From: Trinickia dabaoshanensis
Lineage (GTDB): Bacteria > Pseudomonadota > Gammaproteobacteria > Burkholderiales > Burkholderiaceae
Reading direction: 5' to 3'
Assembly: GCF_002879885.1 (NCBI RefSeq)
Contig: NZ_PNYA01000037.1
Coordinates: forward strand, 1-64,000
DNA length: 64,000 nucleotides
Shown: piece by piece, positions 45,777 to 54,162 of the stretch
Numbering within the stretch: the stretch's first letter is position 1
Layout: each line of letters starts with the position of its first letter
Made by a program: the position numbers and the translations under genes
The notes under the pieces: model-generated
Databases searched by the model: none
What the model was told of the DNA's origin: nothing
The model's input: only the letters and a program-made list of their open reading frames with translations

Positions 45777-46775
45777 ATGACGACTCAATCAGCCGGGCCG
45801 CTAGCGCCGGCCCCCGTTCCTCACTCGCGCGGACATCGCATGCCGAGCCTCGCGGAGGCCGGTCCGTTGATCGCCCTCATCGCCGCGTGTGCCTTCTTCG
45901 TCTCGCAAAGCCATCGCTTCCTTTCGTTCCAGAATTTCTCGCTGATACTTCAGCAAACGATCGTCGTCGCCGTCATCGCCATCGGCCAAACGCTCGTGGT
46001 GCTGACCGCCGGCATCGATCTCTCGTGCGGGATGGTCATGGCCTTCGGCTCGATCATCATGACCAAGTTCGCGGTCGTGCTCGGCATACCGCCCGTGCTC
46101 GCGATCCTGTGCGGCATCGCCGCCAGCACATTGTTCGGTCTCCTAAACGGCGTGCTCGTCACGCGGGTCAAGCTGCCCTCGTTCATCGTCACGCTCGGCA
46201 CGCTGAACATCGCATTCGCCTTGACGCAGCTTTATTCGAACGCCGAGACGGTCTCGAACCTGCCCGACGCGATGATGTTCTTCGGCAATACGTTCCGAGT
46301 AGGGCCGGCGGAAGTGACTTACGGCACGCTGCTCGCTCTGTTCATGTACTTCGCCGTTTGGTTCGTGCTCAAGAACACCGTGCCCGGCCGCCATCTGTAC
46401 GCGCTTGGCAACAACCCCGAAGCGGCGCGCCTGATGGGTCTGTCGTCGCAACGGATCTTGCTGACCGTCTACTCGCTGTCGGGGATGATCTACGGCATCG
46501 CGGCGCTGCTGCTCGTCTCGCGCACCGGCGTGGGCGATCCGCAGGCCGGGCAGACCGACAACCTCGACAGCATCACGGCCGTCGTGCTCGGCGGCACCAG
46601 CCTCTTCGGCGGACGCGGCTCGGTCGTGGGCACGTTGCTCGGCGCGTTGATCGTCGGCGTATTCCGCAACGGGCTCACGCTGATCGGCGTCTCGTCCGTC
46701 TATCAAGTGCTGATCACCGGCATTCTCGTGATTCTCGCGGTGGCGGCCGATAAGCTCACGCACCGTCGAGGCTGA
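45777..46775 (+). CDS. frcC: Sugar ABC transporter permease (fructose-type FrcC)
   Basis: A 332-residue inner-membrane permease of the RbsC/FrcC family with about ten membrane helices. Family marks include TIVVAVIAIGQTLVVLTAGIDLS, LGTLNIAFALTQ and VVLGGTSLFGGRGSVVGTLLGALIVGVFRNGLTLIGVSS. It forms the homodimeric channel for the sugar brought by FrcB. It follows frcB by 82 bp, and AGGAGA precedes the ATG. Confidence 0.88.
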   Translation: MTTQSAGPLAPAPVPHSRGHRMPSLAEAGPLIALIAACAFFVSQSHRFLSFQNFSLILQQTIVVAVIAIGQTLVVLTAGIDLSCGMVMAFGSIIMTKFAVVLGIPPVLAILCGIAASTLFGLLNGVLVTRVKLPSFIVTLGTLNIAFALTQLYSNAETVSNLPDAMMFFGNTFRVGPAEVTYGTLLALFMYFAVWFVLKNTVPGRHLYALGNNPEAARLMGLSSQRILLTVYSLSGMIYGIAALLLVSRTGVGDPQAGQTDNLDSITAVVLGGTSLFGGRGSVVGTLLGALIVGVFRNGLTLIGVSSVYQVLITGILVILAVAADKLTHRRG

Positions 46776-46832
46776 TCGTATTCGCTCGCCACCTGCATTC
46801 GTACACGTATTCGTATTCGCCAAGGAAACGTC

Positions 46833-47627
46833 ATGTCGACCTCAAGCTCGCGCGCAGCGACTCCCGTGCTGCAAGCACGCGGCCTCGTGAAGCGCTACGG
46901 ACAAGTGACCGCGCTCGACGGCTGTGATTTCGAAGTCATGCCCGGTGAAATCCTCGCCGTGATCGGCGATAACGGCGCCGGCAAATCCTCTCTGATCAAA
47001 GCGCTCTCGGGCGCGACCGTCCCCGACGAGGGCGACATCCTGCTCGACGGCGCGCCCGTGAAGTTTCGCAGCCCGCTCGATGCGCGCGAAAAAGGCATCG
47101 AGACCGTCTATCAGGAATTGGCCGTCGCGCCGGCGATGAGCATCGCGGAAAACCTGTTCCTCGGCCGCGAGCGGCGCATGCCCGGCTGGCGTGGCGCGCT
47201 GCTCAAAATGATCGACAAGCGCCGCATGCTCGAGGAAGCCACCTCGCATATGAAGGATCTGCAGATCGGCATTCGCTCGATGCGCCAGCCGGTGGAGACG
47301 CTTTCGGGCGGACAACGCCAAGGCGTTGCGGTCGCGCGCAGCGCGGCCTTCGCGCGGCACGTCGTGATACTCGACGAGCCGACAGCCGCGCTCGGCGTGA
47401 AAGAAGGCAACATGGTGCTCGAATTGATCCGCCGCGTACGCGACCGAGGCCTACCCGTCATTCTCATCAGCCACAACATGCCGCACGTGTTCGAGATCGC
47501 CGATCGCATTCATATCCAGCGGCTCGGGCGGCGCGCCGCACTCGTCAACGCGAAGGACATCCATATGTCCGATGCGGTCGCGATCATGACGGGCGCCAAA
47601 CAAGCCGACGTGCGGGCCATCGCATGA
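46833..47627 (+). CDS. frcA: Sugar ABC transporter ATPase (fructose-type FrcA)
   Basis: A 264-residue single nucleotide-binding domain: Walker A GDNGAGKSSLIKAL, signature LSGGQRQGVAVARS, Walker B HVVILDEPTAALG and the switch His in LISHNM. Unlike RbsA or XylG it has only one ATPase half, a feature of FrcA. Start ATG 46833 lies 57 bp after frcC with AAGGAA upstream. Confidence 0.88.
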   Translation: MSTSSSRAATPVLQARGLVKRYGQVTALDGCDFEVMPGEILAVIGDNGAGKSSLIKALSGATVPDEGDILLDGAPVKFRSPLDAREKGIETVYQELAVAPAMSIAENLFLGRERRMPGWRGALLKMIDKRRMLEEATSHMKDLQIGIRSMRQPVETLSGGQRQGVAVARSAAFARHVVILDEPTAALGVKEGNMVLELIRRVRDRGLPVILISHNMPHVFEIADRIHIQRLGRRAALVNAKDIHMSDAVAIMTGAKQADVRAIA

Positions 47628-47673
47628 GCACTCGCCCGACCGCGCCGATGGCGATGCTCGAGGACGAGCCGAC

Positions 47674-48876
47674 ATGAACGCGCGAACGCATCCGCACACG
47701 ACGAGAACAGTCGGCTCGAACCAGGTGGGCATGCGGCAATTCAACGAGCGTATCGTCTTGCAGGCGATCCGCTTGCACGGACCGTTGGCGAAGGCCGACG
47801 TCGCTCGACTCACGCGGCTCAGCATGCAAAGCGTGTCCACGATCGTCGATCGGCTCATCGACGATGGCCTACTCGCTAAGCAAGCGCGCGTGCGCGGACG
47901 CATCGGGCAGCCTTCGGTGCCGATCGCACTGCGGCCCGAAGGGGCGTACACGATCGGGATCAAGGTGGGGCGACGGAGCCTGGACGTGCTCGCGATGGAC
48001 TTCACCGGCCACATCTGCACGCGCGATGTGCTCGAGTACGCGTACCCCGATCCCGATACGTTGTTTCCGGCTCTGGAAAGCAAAGTGGCCCGCGTGACCG
48101 CTACGCTCGGCGCGCATGCCGATAAAGTGGTCGGCATCGGCGTGGCCGCGCCGCTATGGCTCGGGGGATGGCGCGACTTCCTGGGTGCGCCGCCCGCCGC
48201 GCTCGAGGCGTGGAACGCGATCGATATCAGTGCGCGCATCGCGGCGCTGACGGGGCTGCCGGTGGAGTTCGCGAAGGACACGACCGCCGCATGCGCGGCC
48301 GAGTTGGTCATGGGACAAGGGCGCGGGATTCGATCGTTCCTGTACCTGTTCGTCGGCACCTTCATCGGCGGCGGGCTCGTCGTCGACGGGCGCTTGCACG
48401 GCGGGCCCCACGGCAATGCCGGCGCGGTGGGCTCGATGCCCTTGGCGCTAGGCAACGGTCATGCGCCGCGGCAGTTGCTGCATACGGCCTCGGGGTTCGT
48501 GCTCGAGCAACGCTTCGTCGCCGCGGGCGCCACCGCCGCGGCGGCGCACGATCACCGCGCGCTCAATGCCGACGTATGGGCCGTAACCGAACGATGGCTC
48601 GACGAGGCGTGCCCCGCCATTGCGATGACGATCGCAAGCTCGACCGCCTTGCTCGATTTGGAGGCCATCGTGATCGACGGGGAGATCGACCGTCAACTCG
48701 TCAGAGAGATTATTCGGCGCACGCAGCGTGAACTCGATCGAATCGAATGGGAAGGGATGGTCAGGCCGCAGTTGATCGAAGGCACGATCGGCGCGGATGC
48801 GAGAGCGATGGGTGGAGCCATCTTGCCGCTCTATGCGCATTTCGCGCCGATGCATGAATTGTTCTTGAAGGATTGA
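47674..48876 (+). CDS. ROK family transcriptional regulator of the fructose transporter operon
   Basis: A 400-residue ROK protein. The N-terminal winged helix reads RIVLQAIRLHGPLAKADVARLTRLSMQSVSTIVDRLIDDGLL. The sugar-kinase-like domain follows (TIGIKVGRRSLDVLAMDF, GIGVAAPLW, FLYLFVGTFIGGGLVVDG). The CxCGxxGC-type zinc motif of many ROK proteins is not seen, so sugar binding may differ. It ends the frc operon and likely represses it at the dyad over the frc promoter, relieved by the sugar. Confidence 0.86.
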   Translation: MNARTHPHTTRTVGSNQVGMRQFNERIVLQAIRLHGPLAKADVARLTRLSMQSVSTIVDRLIDDGLLAKQARVRGRIGQPSVPIALRPEGAYTIGIKVGRRSLDVLAMDFTGHICTRDVLEYAYPDPDTLFPALESKVARVTATLGAHADKVVGIGVAAPLWLGGWRDFLGAPPAALEAWNAIDISARIAALTGLPVEFAKDTTAACAAELVMGQGRGIRSFLYLFVGTFIGGGLVVDGRLHGGPHGNAGAVGSMPLALGNGHAPRQLLHTASGFVLEQRFVAAGATAAAAHDHRALNADVWAVTERWLDEACPAIAMTIASSTALLDLEAIVIDGEIDRQLVREIIRRTQRELDRIEWEGMVRPQLIEGTIGADARAMGGAILPLYAHFAPMHELFLKD

Positions 48877-48896
48877 GTCGATTCGGGGCCGCCGGC

Positions 48897-49586
48897 TCAG
48901 TTCACAAACGGGTCGTGCTTCCAGCCTCCGCATCCGTCTCCTCCCCCGCCACCGCCGCCATGCCCGCCGTCGTCGCCGCCATCGTCACCGTCCGCGCATT
49001 TGTCGCAGTTGCAGAAAATATTGAACGGCATGTGGTAGACGACTTCGCCTTTTTGCAAAACCTTCGCTTCCCAATACACGTCCGTCAACTGCGTGCGGAC
49101 GATCTTCTCGGTCGCCGGATCGATCTGCCAACTATTGACCGTTTCGATGACTTGCTTCGGAGGCGTTATGTTTTGCGCACCGGCATTGATCACGAAACCT
49201 CTGATGAACGGCCGATAGGCGACGGCCGGTTTGAGTTGGGTGCCCTGCTCCGTCTGCCCAGACTGATGAGCCGGCGCCATATGGCTATCGGCGGGGACAC
49301 CGTCGGCGACACCTCCCATCGATAGCGTTTGAATGCGCCAGCGAATGCGGTTTCCCGGGTTGCCGAACACGCGAAATTCGGAACCGCCTTCGCCCTGCGA
49401 GTCCCACCAGGTGGAGACCATATAGACGTAACCGACGCCTTCGCCATGCGGGCCGAGCTGAACGTAATCGGTGAACTGCACGTTGTCGCGCGCCTTATTC
49501 GGTCCGTAGTGATAGAGGATGCGCGGGGCATCCACCATCACGGCGACATCGATGATCTCGGGGTAAAACCTCGCCAAAGTCGACAT
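48897..49586 (-). CDS. PixA/AidA-like inclusion-body family protein with Cys/Gly-rich tail
   Basis: A 229-residue protein. The body (DVAVMVDAPRILYHYG..., GNRIRWRIQTLSMGG, then VYWEAKVLQKGEVVYHMPFNIF) resembles the AidA/PixA inclusion-body family (PF12306), known from Xenorhabdus crystalline inclusions and quorum-regulated AidA of Burkholderia and Ralstonia. The tail from about residue 190 is unusual: C192, C194, C197 and C219 with long Asp/Gly runs and H209/H224, which suggests metal binding. GGAGGAG precedes ATG 49586, so expression may be high. Family call by motif only. Confidence 0.6.
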   Translation of the reverse strand: MSTLARFYPEIIDVAVMVDAPRILYHYGPNKARDNVQFTDYVQLGPHGEGVGYVYMVSTWWDSQGEGGSEFRVFGNPGNRIRWRIQTLSMGGVADGVPADSHMAPAHQSGQTEQGTQLKPAVAYRPFIRGFVINAGAQNITPPKQVIETVNSWQIDPATEKIVRTQLTDVYWEAKVLQKGEVVYHMPFNIFCNCDKCADGDDGGDDGGHGGGGGGGDGCGGWKHDPFVN

Positions 49587-49784
49587 ACTCTCCTCCTTTT
49601 TGTCGGATAGGGAACGGCACAGCATCGACAACGGTAGGTCAGTCGAAAATGCAGTGCTAGCCCGGCCTCCGATCCGCGGCGGAGAAGTCCCGGAATATGA
49701 GAACAATCGGCGGTCGAACGCGGCGTCGAGCCCGCCGGGTCCTATGCGCCGGCCAACATGCGCATAGGACGCGAGTCGTACCCA

Positions 49785-50141
49785 CTAGCTACCGAAGTAC
49801 GGCGAGCAGAAGCCGGCGGGGCCGACGCAGCCCGATTGCATCGGCGTGGCGGACGGCAATCCCGATCCGGAGGACCCGCTTTGCGCGACGCCGCCGACGT
49901 CCAGCCCTGTCGAGCCTGCCGCGCCTTGCGCGGCGGCCTTCGCTTGCGCTGCTTGTATATCGGCGGGATAGTTCGGATCGTCCCCGCGGGCCGGGTTGTA
50001 GCCCGCCTGCTCGACCCTGATCAAATCCGCGAGCACCTCGGCTCGCGTCAACGGATGGCTCGCCTGCGCGAAACTCGACACCGGCGCGCCGAGGGAGGCC
50101 ATTGCCAGCGCGACAGTCCAGCCGGACACAATCTTCAACAT
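49785..50141 (-). CDS. DUF4148 secreted protein
   Basis: A 118-residue exported protein: signal peptide (VALAMASLGAPVSSFAQA), then LTRAEVLADLIRVEQAGYNPARGDDPNYPADIQAAQAK, the DUF4148 signature of Burkholderiales. The C-terminal part is Gly/Ser-rich, with two Cys (GCVGPAGFCSP). Function is unknown. AGGAG lies before the ATG. A single-gene unit facing away from the PhzF operon end. Confidence 0.85.
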   Translation of the reverse strand: MLKIVSGWTVALAMASLGAPVSSFAQASHPLTRAEVLADLIRVEQAGYNPARGDDPNYPADIQAAQAKAAAQGAAGSTGLDVGGVAQSGSSGSGLPSATPMQSGCVGPAGFCSPYFGS

Positions 50142-50321
50142 GATTCGTACTCCTAATTAAATGTGAAAATATCCGTGCTGTAGACAGGAGAACGTCCATG
50201 GGTGCCGTCGTGCTTCGGTGCTTCGGTAAAGTTGGGGCAGGAACGGCTCGGTCTCTGTCTACACGACGGTAAACTCGAGAACCCGGCCGTCTATTCCCGT
50301 TTTCGTCGACGAGATCTCGAG

Positions 50322-50783
50322 CTACCGCCCCGGCGCGGCCTTGTGACGGGCGAGAAAGCGATCCAATTGTCCCGCGAACACCTTCGCGTCTTGTGCCGCG
50401 TACGGTCTGGGGCCACCGGTCGCGACGCCGGAATTGCGCAATTGGTCCATGACGTCGCGCATCGTCAAGCGCTCCTGAATGTTCTCGCGTGTCATCCATT
50501 CGCCACGCGGATCGAGAACATAGGCGCCTTTATCGAGGGCCGCGGCGGCCAGCGGTATGTCCGCTGTAATGACGAGGTCGCCCGCGCCGGCGAGTTCGAC
50601 GATGCGATCGTCCGCCACGTCGAAGCCGGATGGCACTTGGAGCGCTTTGATGAAGGGCGACGGCGGCGTACGAAGATATTGGTTCGCGACGAGCGTGACG
50701 CACACTTCAGTGCGCCGTGCCGCCCGAAATAGAATGTCCTTCACGACTACTGGGCACGCATCGGCATCGACGAGTACTTGCAT
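50322..50783 (-). CDS. YaiI/YqxD family (DUF188) protein
   Basis: A 153-residue protein with MQVLVDADACPVVVKDIL at the start, DLVITADIPLAAAALDKGAYVLDPRG in the middle and RENIQERLTMRDVMDQLRNSG, the DUF188 family pattern. The fold is PIN/NYN-like with conserved Asp residues, so a nuclease or RNA-processing role is possible but unproven. The start at 50783 lies 10 bp after the PhzF-like gene, placing it last in that operon; the open frame to 50858 is inside the neighbour. Confidence 0.85.
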   Translation of the reverse strand: MQVLVDADACPVVVKDILFRAARRTEVCVTLVANQYLRTPPSPFIKALQVPSGFDVADDRIVELAGAGDLVITADIPLAAAALDKGAYVLDPRGEWMTRENIQERLTMRDVMDQLRNSGVATGGPRPYAAQDAKVFAGQLDRFLARHKAAPGR

Positions 50784-50793
50784 CGAACGCCCC

Positions 50794-51603
50794 TCAACCG
50801 TTGAAGGAACGAGCGGCGGTGACGCGAACCGCGCGTCCTCCCACCTGCACCGCCCCATTCAAGTATCGCGCGACGAGCGTGCATGGCTGACCGAGTCCGT
50901 CGCCTTGAAGCAGCGTCACGCTTTGCCGCAGGACCAGCGCCAACGCCCCGGCGGCCACGCCGGTTGCGGCGTCTTCCAAGCGCGGTTCGAGATGATTGAA
51001 GTTTCGCCCGGCGTAGACGCCGTCGCGAAGACGGCAGTAGACATAGATGCCCGAGATGCCGTGCTTTCGGCTCCACTCGGCGATACCGGCAAGGTTCGGG
51101 CGCATGGAATCGAGCAACGATCGATCCGCGACCTCGACGAGCAACTTAGGGCTGCCGACCGATGCCGGTCCGCGTATGCCGGCCAGATCCGTCTCGGCGA
51201 CGCGCAGCAGCGCGGCCGTTTCGGCCAAGTCGGCCGTCATCGCTGGGCAAGGCTGCGGACTGACGCCTATGAAGATGGTCTCCTCGACGCGTTCGACTTC
51301 GAGCGCTTGCCGATGCACGCTCGTGATAAATCGGATCGAACCCGCGCGGGGATCGCGCTCGAAGCACACGGCGCTCGCCGCCAACGTTGCATGCAGACAA
51401 AGGGGGCTACGGGCGTGCGGGTAGTAATAGTCGAGTTGGACGTCACCTGAAGCGTCGAAATCGACGAACACCGTCGCGCTCGCGTCTTGCTCGTGCGCGA
51501 ACGCTTGCCGCTGCGACTGCGTCAACGTCGAGCCTTCGACGACGATCGCGGCGTTTCCACTCTCGTCGGTGCGGCCAAAGCAATGAATGCGATGTGTTTT
51601 CAT
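50794..51603 (-). CDS. PhzF-like epimerase-fold protein with altered active site
   Basis: A 269-residue PhzF-family protein: SGNAAIVV near residue 16 and LEDAATGVAAGALAL near 212. The catalytic Glu of PhzF (in SET) is replaced by Ala at residue 43 (SAT), and the usual GHxT near residue 70 reads LHAT; the Ser after ATG is Val. The isomerase chemistry of PhzF is therefore doubtful. The ATG at 51603 follows the nucleotidyltransferase stop by five bases; a TTG at 51612 is also possible. Second-to-last gene of a four-gene operon. Confidence 0.78.
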   Translation of the reverse strand: MKTHRIHCFGRTDESGNAAIVVEGSTLTQSQRQAFAHEQDASATVFVDFDASGDVQLDYYYPHARSPLCLHATLAASAVCFERDPRAGSIRFITSVHRQALEVERVEETIFIGVSPQPCPAMTADLAETAALLRVAETDLAGIRGPASVGSPKLLVEVADRSLLDSMRPNLAGIAEWSRKHGISGIYVYCRLRDGVYAGRNFNHLEPRLEDAATGVAAGALALVLRQSVTLLQGDGLGQPCTLVARYLNGAVQVGGRAVRVTAARSFNG

Positions 51604-51608
51604 CAAGA

Positions 51609-52238
51609 TCAACTAATAATGACGGTAACCCGGTTCCAGCGCGCTTGATATTGTTTCGCTTGGACGCGCTCGCGGAATGTCTCGACGCCGACTCGCGTCG
51701 GGTTATGGCGAACCACCATCGCAAACAGATCGCTCAATCCATGCGGCGCGATCGTTTCGATCGAATCGTCGGCGCGCAGCGTCAAGCCCACGCATGTCGC
51801 GAGCTCAGGCCATGACGAAACGGCTTCTTCCAACGATCGGAACGGCTGCACGGGATGCCCGAACTTCGATTCATACCATAGGTGCACGCCCGCCTGATTT
51901 TTGACGTCCCAACGCACTGCCGGATAGGCGGCATTGAGTCGCTGTTCCAGGGCTGAATCGCGCGCGGCGGAAATCTGTCCAGGATCGAAATAGGCCACAT
52001 CGATATCGGCCAGTGCCGAGCGACCGTCGAAACCGTGGAGCCAATCCCAGACGAGATTGCGAACGGCACCGGCACCGATACACCACGACGACAAGCCCAG
52101 ATCGCGCACGGCGACGAGCGCAGGATGAAACCAGGAAGACTCTGCGGCGAGTGCTGCGAGTTGGGTCGTCAGTACGTTTTCAGGTGCCACGGTCATGCGC
52201 GCTTCTTTAGCGATTTCATTGTTGCAGGCCCGGTTCAT
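51609..52238 (-). CDS. Nucleotidyltransferase family protein (DUF925/NTP_transf_6)
   Basis: A 209-residue protein. LSSWCIGAGAVRNLVWDWLHGF, then LADIDVAYFDP contains the GG/GA and DxD-type metal motif of minimal nucleotidyltransferases; VRWDVKNQAGVHLWY and GLTLRADDSIETIAPHGLSDLFAM follow, as in PF06042. Substrate unknown. ATG 52238 overlaps the Lrp stop as ATGA, implying coupling; an internal ATG at 52196 is an alternative start with an AAAGAAG-like site. Confidence 0.8.
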   Translation of the reverse strand: MNRACNNEIAKEARMTVAPENVLTTQLAALAAESSWFHPALVAVRDLGLSSWCIGAGAVRNLVWDWLHGFDGRSALADIDVAYFDPGQISAARDSALEQRLNAAYPAVRWDVKNQAGVHLWYESKFGHPVQPFRSLEEAVSSWPELATCVGLTLRADDSIETIAPHGLSDLFAMVVRHNPTRVGVETFRERVQAKQYQARWNRVTVIIS

Positions 52239-52687
52239 GCCTCGACTAACGCCTTCGGCGGATAGCTTGCCAGCACGACCGAGGTGGTCACGGACCCGAA
52301 TTTCGCCAATGCGTCGATCGCGGCTTCGAGTGCCGCCATCTCTCGAACGACGATGCGCACGATGAAGCAATCCTCGCCGCTGATCCGATGCGCCTCGACG
52401 ATCTCCGGCATCGTCTCGAACGCGTGCAAGCACCGTTTGATCTCGGCATGCGTCGTGCGGATTCTAACCATCGCGCCGATACCGCGACCGGCGAGCACCG
52501 GATTCACGCGCGCCGTATACCCCTCGATCACGCCGCACTCCTCGAGCCTTCTAATGCGCGCAGTGACAGCGGGCTGAGACAGTCCGATTTGCTTACCCAA
52601 CTCCGTGTTCGTCATGCGAGCGTTTCGCTGGAGCGCCTCCAGGATCCGCCAGTCAAGTCGATCCAACGACACCGGCTTTGCTTTCAT
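52235..52687 (-). CDS. Lrp/AsnC family transcriptional regulator
   Basis: A 150-residue Lrp-type regulator: LDRLDWRILEALQRNARMTNTELGKQIGLSQPAVTARIRRLEECGVIEGY is the winged helix. The RAM domain follows, with RISGEDCFIVRIVVREMAALEAAIDAL, where amino acids usually bind. It heads a coupled operon with the nucleotidyltransferase, PhzF-like and YaiI genes and is divergent from an RBBP9-type hydrolase gene across 124 bp; it may control both. Confidence 0.9.
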   Translation of the reverse strand: MKAKPVSLDRLDWRILEALQRNARMTNTELGKQIGLSQPAVTARIRRLEECGVIEGYTARVNPVLAGRGIGAMVRIRTTHAEIKRCLHAFETMPEIVEAHRISGEDCFIVRIVVREMAALEAAIDALAKFGSVTTSVVLASYPPKALVEA

Positions 52688-52811
52688 TCGTCAACGCCTT
52701 GAAATTCCGTGGATTCCCAAGCAAACAACCTTCAATTCATTCGTTTCGTCATGTTGCCCGAATTCTTGCGCTTTTACACTCGTTGCTGTTTAGCTCACGG
52801 AGATTTGACGA

Positions 52812-53348
52812 ATGAATTGCCCTGTTTTCATCGTGCCCGGCATCGGAAACTCGGGCCCGTCGCACTGGCAAACGCTATGGCAGGCCGCGCACTCGGATTG
52901 GCAACGCCTCTCAGTGGACGATTGGGACCACGTGGTTTGCGATGATTGGGTGCATGCGCTCGAACGGCAGCTCACAAAGAGCGGAGCCGAAACCGTCGTC
53001 GTGGCCCACAGCCTCGGGTGTCTCGCGCTCGCGCATTGGGCAGCTCGATCCAGCCGCACGCTTCGGGGCGCTCTGTTGGTAGCCGTACCCGACCCCGCAT
53101 CGCCCGCGTTCCCCCGGACAGCCGCCACCGGCTTCGAGCCTATCCCGGCCAAGCGGTTGGCCTTTCCGTCCGTGATCGTGGCGAGCACGAACGATCCTTA
53201 CGGCAACCTGGACCATGCGCAAGCTTGCGCGGCGGCATGGGGCAGCGAGCTTATCGAGGTGCGCGAAAAGGGACATCTGAACGCTGATAGCAACCTGGGC
53301 CATTGGCCCGAAGCGTTGCAATGGCTCGAGAAACTTCGGAATCGATAA
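52812..53348 (+). CDS. RBBP9/YdeN-type alpha/beta hydrolase
   Basis: A 178-residue small serine hydrolase: FIVPGIGNSGPSHWQTLW, nucleophile elbow VVAHSLGCLALAHW, Asp in VASTNDPYG and His in REKGHLNADS, giving a complete Ser-Asp-His triad. Family PF06821. The substrate is unknown. The ATG at 52812 has AGGAGA-like sequence (CACGGAGAT) before it. It is divergent from the Lrp gene. Confidence 0.88.
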   Translation: MNCPVFIVPGIGNSGPSHWQTLWQAAHSDWQRLSVDDWDHVVCDDWVHALERQLTKSGAETVVVAHSLGCLALAHWAARSSRTLRGALLVAVPDPASPAFPRTAATGFEPIPAKRLAFPSVIVASTNDPYGNLDHAQACAAAWGSELIEVREKGHLNADSNLGHWPEALQWLEKLRNR

Positions 53349-53501
53349 TCGCGTTGGCTTGCGTTCTCGATCGCCACTCTCCGATGGACGCCGCGCGTCG
53401 CCCGCGGTGCTCGCCTGCAGAGCCCAGCGATTCGCGTTACGCTTGAGCGCTCTGGCGAAGTACCCTCCATGCACCCGCCAGGTCATCTTCGGAAGCTCGC
53501 A

Positions 53502-54149
53502 ATGACAGCCCAACAGATTCAAATCGATTTTGTCTCCGACGTCGCGTGCCCTTGGTGTGCGATCGGCCTTTCCTCGCTACAGCAAGCGCTTGCGCAACTG
53601 GGCGATTCGATCGATGCGCACATCGTCATGCATCCGTTCGAACTCAATCCCACGATGACGGCCGGCGGCCAGGACGCCGTGGAATACCTCAGCCGGAAAT
53701 ACGGCCGTACTCCGGAGCAGATCGCCGAGACCCAGGCGATGATCCGCGAGCGAGGCGCGGCCGTCGGTTTCGAGTTCGGTTCGCGTACGCGCGTGTACAA
53801 CACGTTCGACGCGCATCGGCTGCTGCACTGGGCCGGCGTCGAAGGCAAGCAAGTTGCGCTCAAGCAGGCCTTGCTGCGGGCCTACCATACCGACGGCAAG
53901 GACCCCGGCAACCACGACGTCCTCATCGAGGCCGCGCGCTCGGTCGGGCTCGACGCCGAGAAAGTGCGCGATGTGCTGGAAAACAATCGATTCGCCGACG
54001 AAGTCCGCGCCGAAGAGCAGGAGTATCAGGCGATGGGCATTCAGTCGGTGCCGGCCGTCATCTTCAACCGGCGCTATCTCGTGAGCGGCGGCCAGCCCGC
54101 GGAAGTGTTCGAGCAAGCCATCAGGCAAATCGTTTCCGAATCGGCCTGA
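53502..54149 (+). CDS. DsbA family oxidoreductase (FrnE-like)
   Basis: A 215-residue cytosolic thioredoxin-fold protein with the redox motif CPWC in VSDVACPWCAIGL near residue 17 and the cis-Pro loop SVPAVIFN near the C-terminus. The inserted helical region has RTRVYNTFDAHRLLHWA, as in the FrnE/2-hydroxychromene-isomerase-like branch. Proposed role: dithiol oxidoreductase or polyketide isomerase-like activity, often linked to oxidative stress. ATG 53502 was chosen for GGAAG upstream. It converges with the SDR gene at 13 bp. Confidence 0.87.
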   Translation: MTAQQIQIDFVSDVACPWCAIGLSSLQQALAQLGDSIDAHIVMHPFELNPTMTAGGQDAVEYLSRKYGRTPEQIAETQAMIRERGAAVGFEFGSRTRVYNTFDAHRLLHWAGVEGKQVALKQALLRAYHTDGKDPGNHDVLIEAARSVGLDAEKVRDVLENNRFADEVRAEEQEYQAMGIQSVPAVIFNRRYLVSGGQPAEVFEQAIRQIVSESA

Positions 54150-54162
54150 TGCGGCGCATCGG

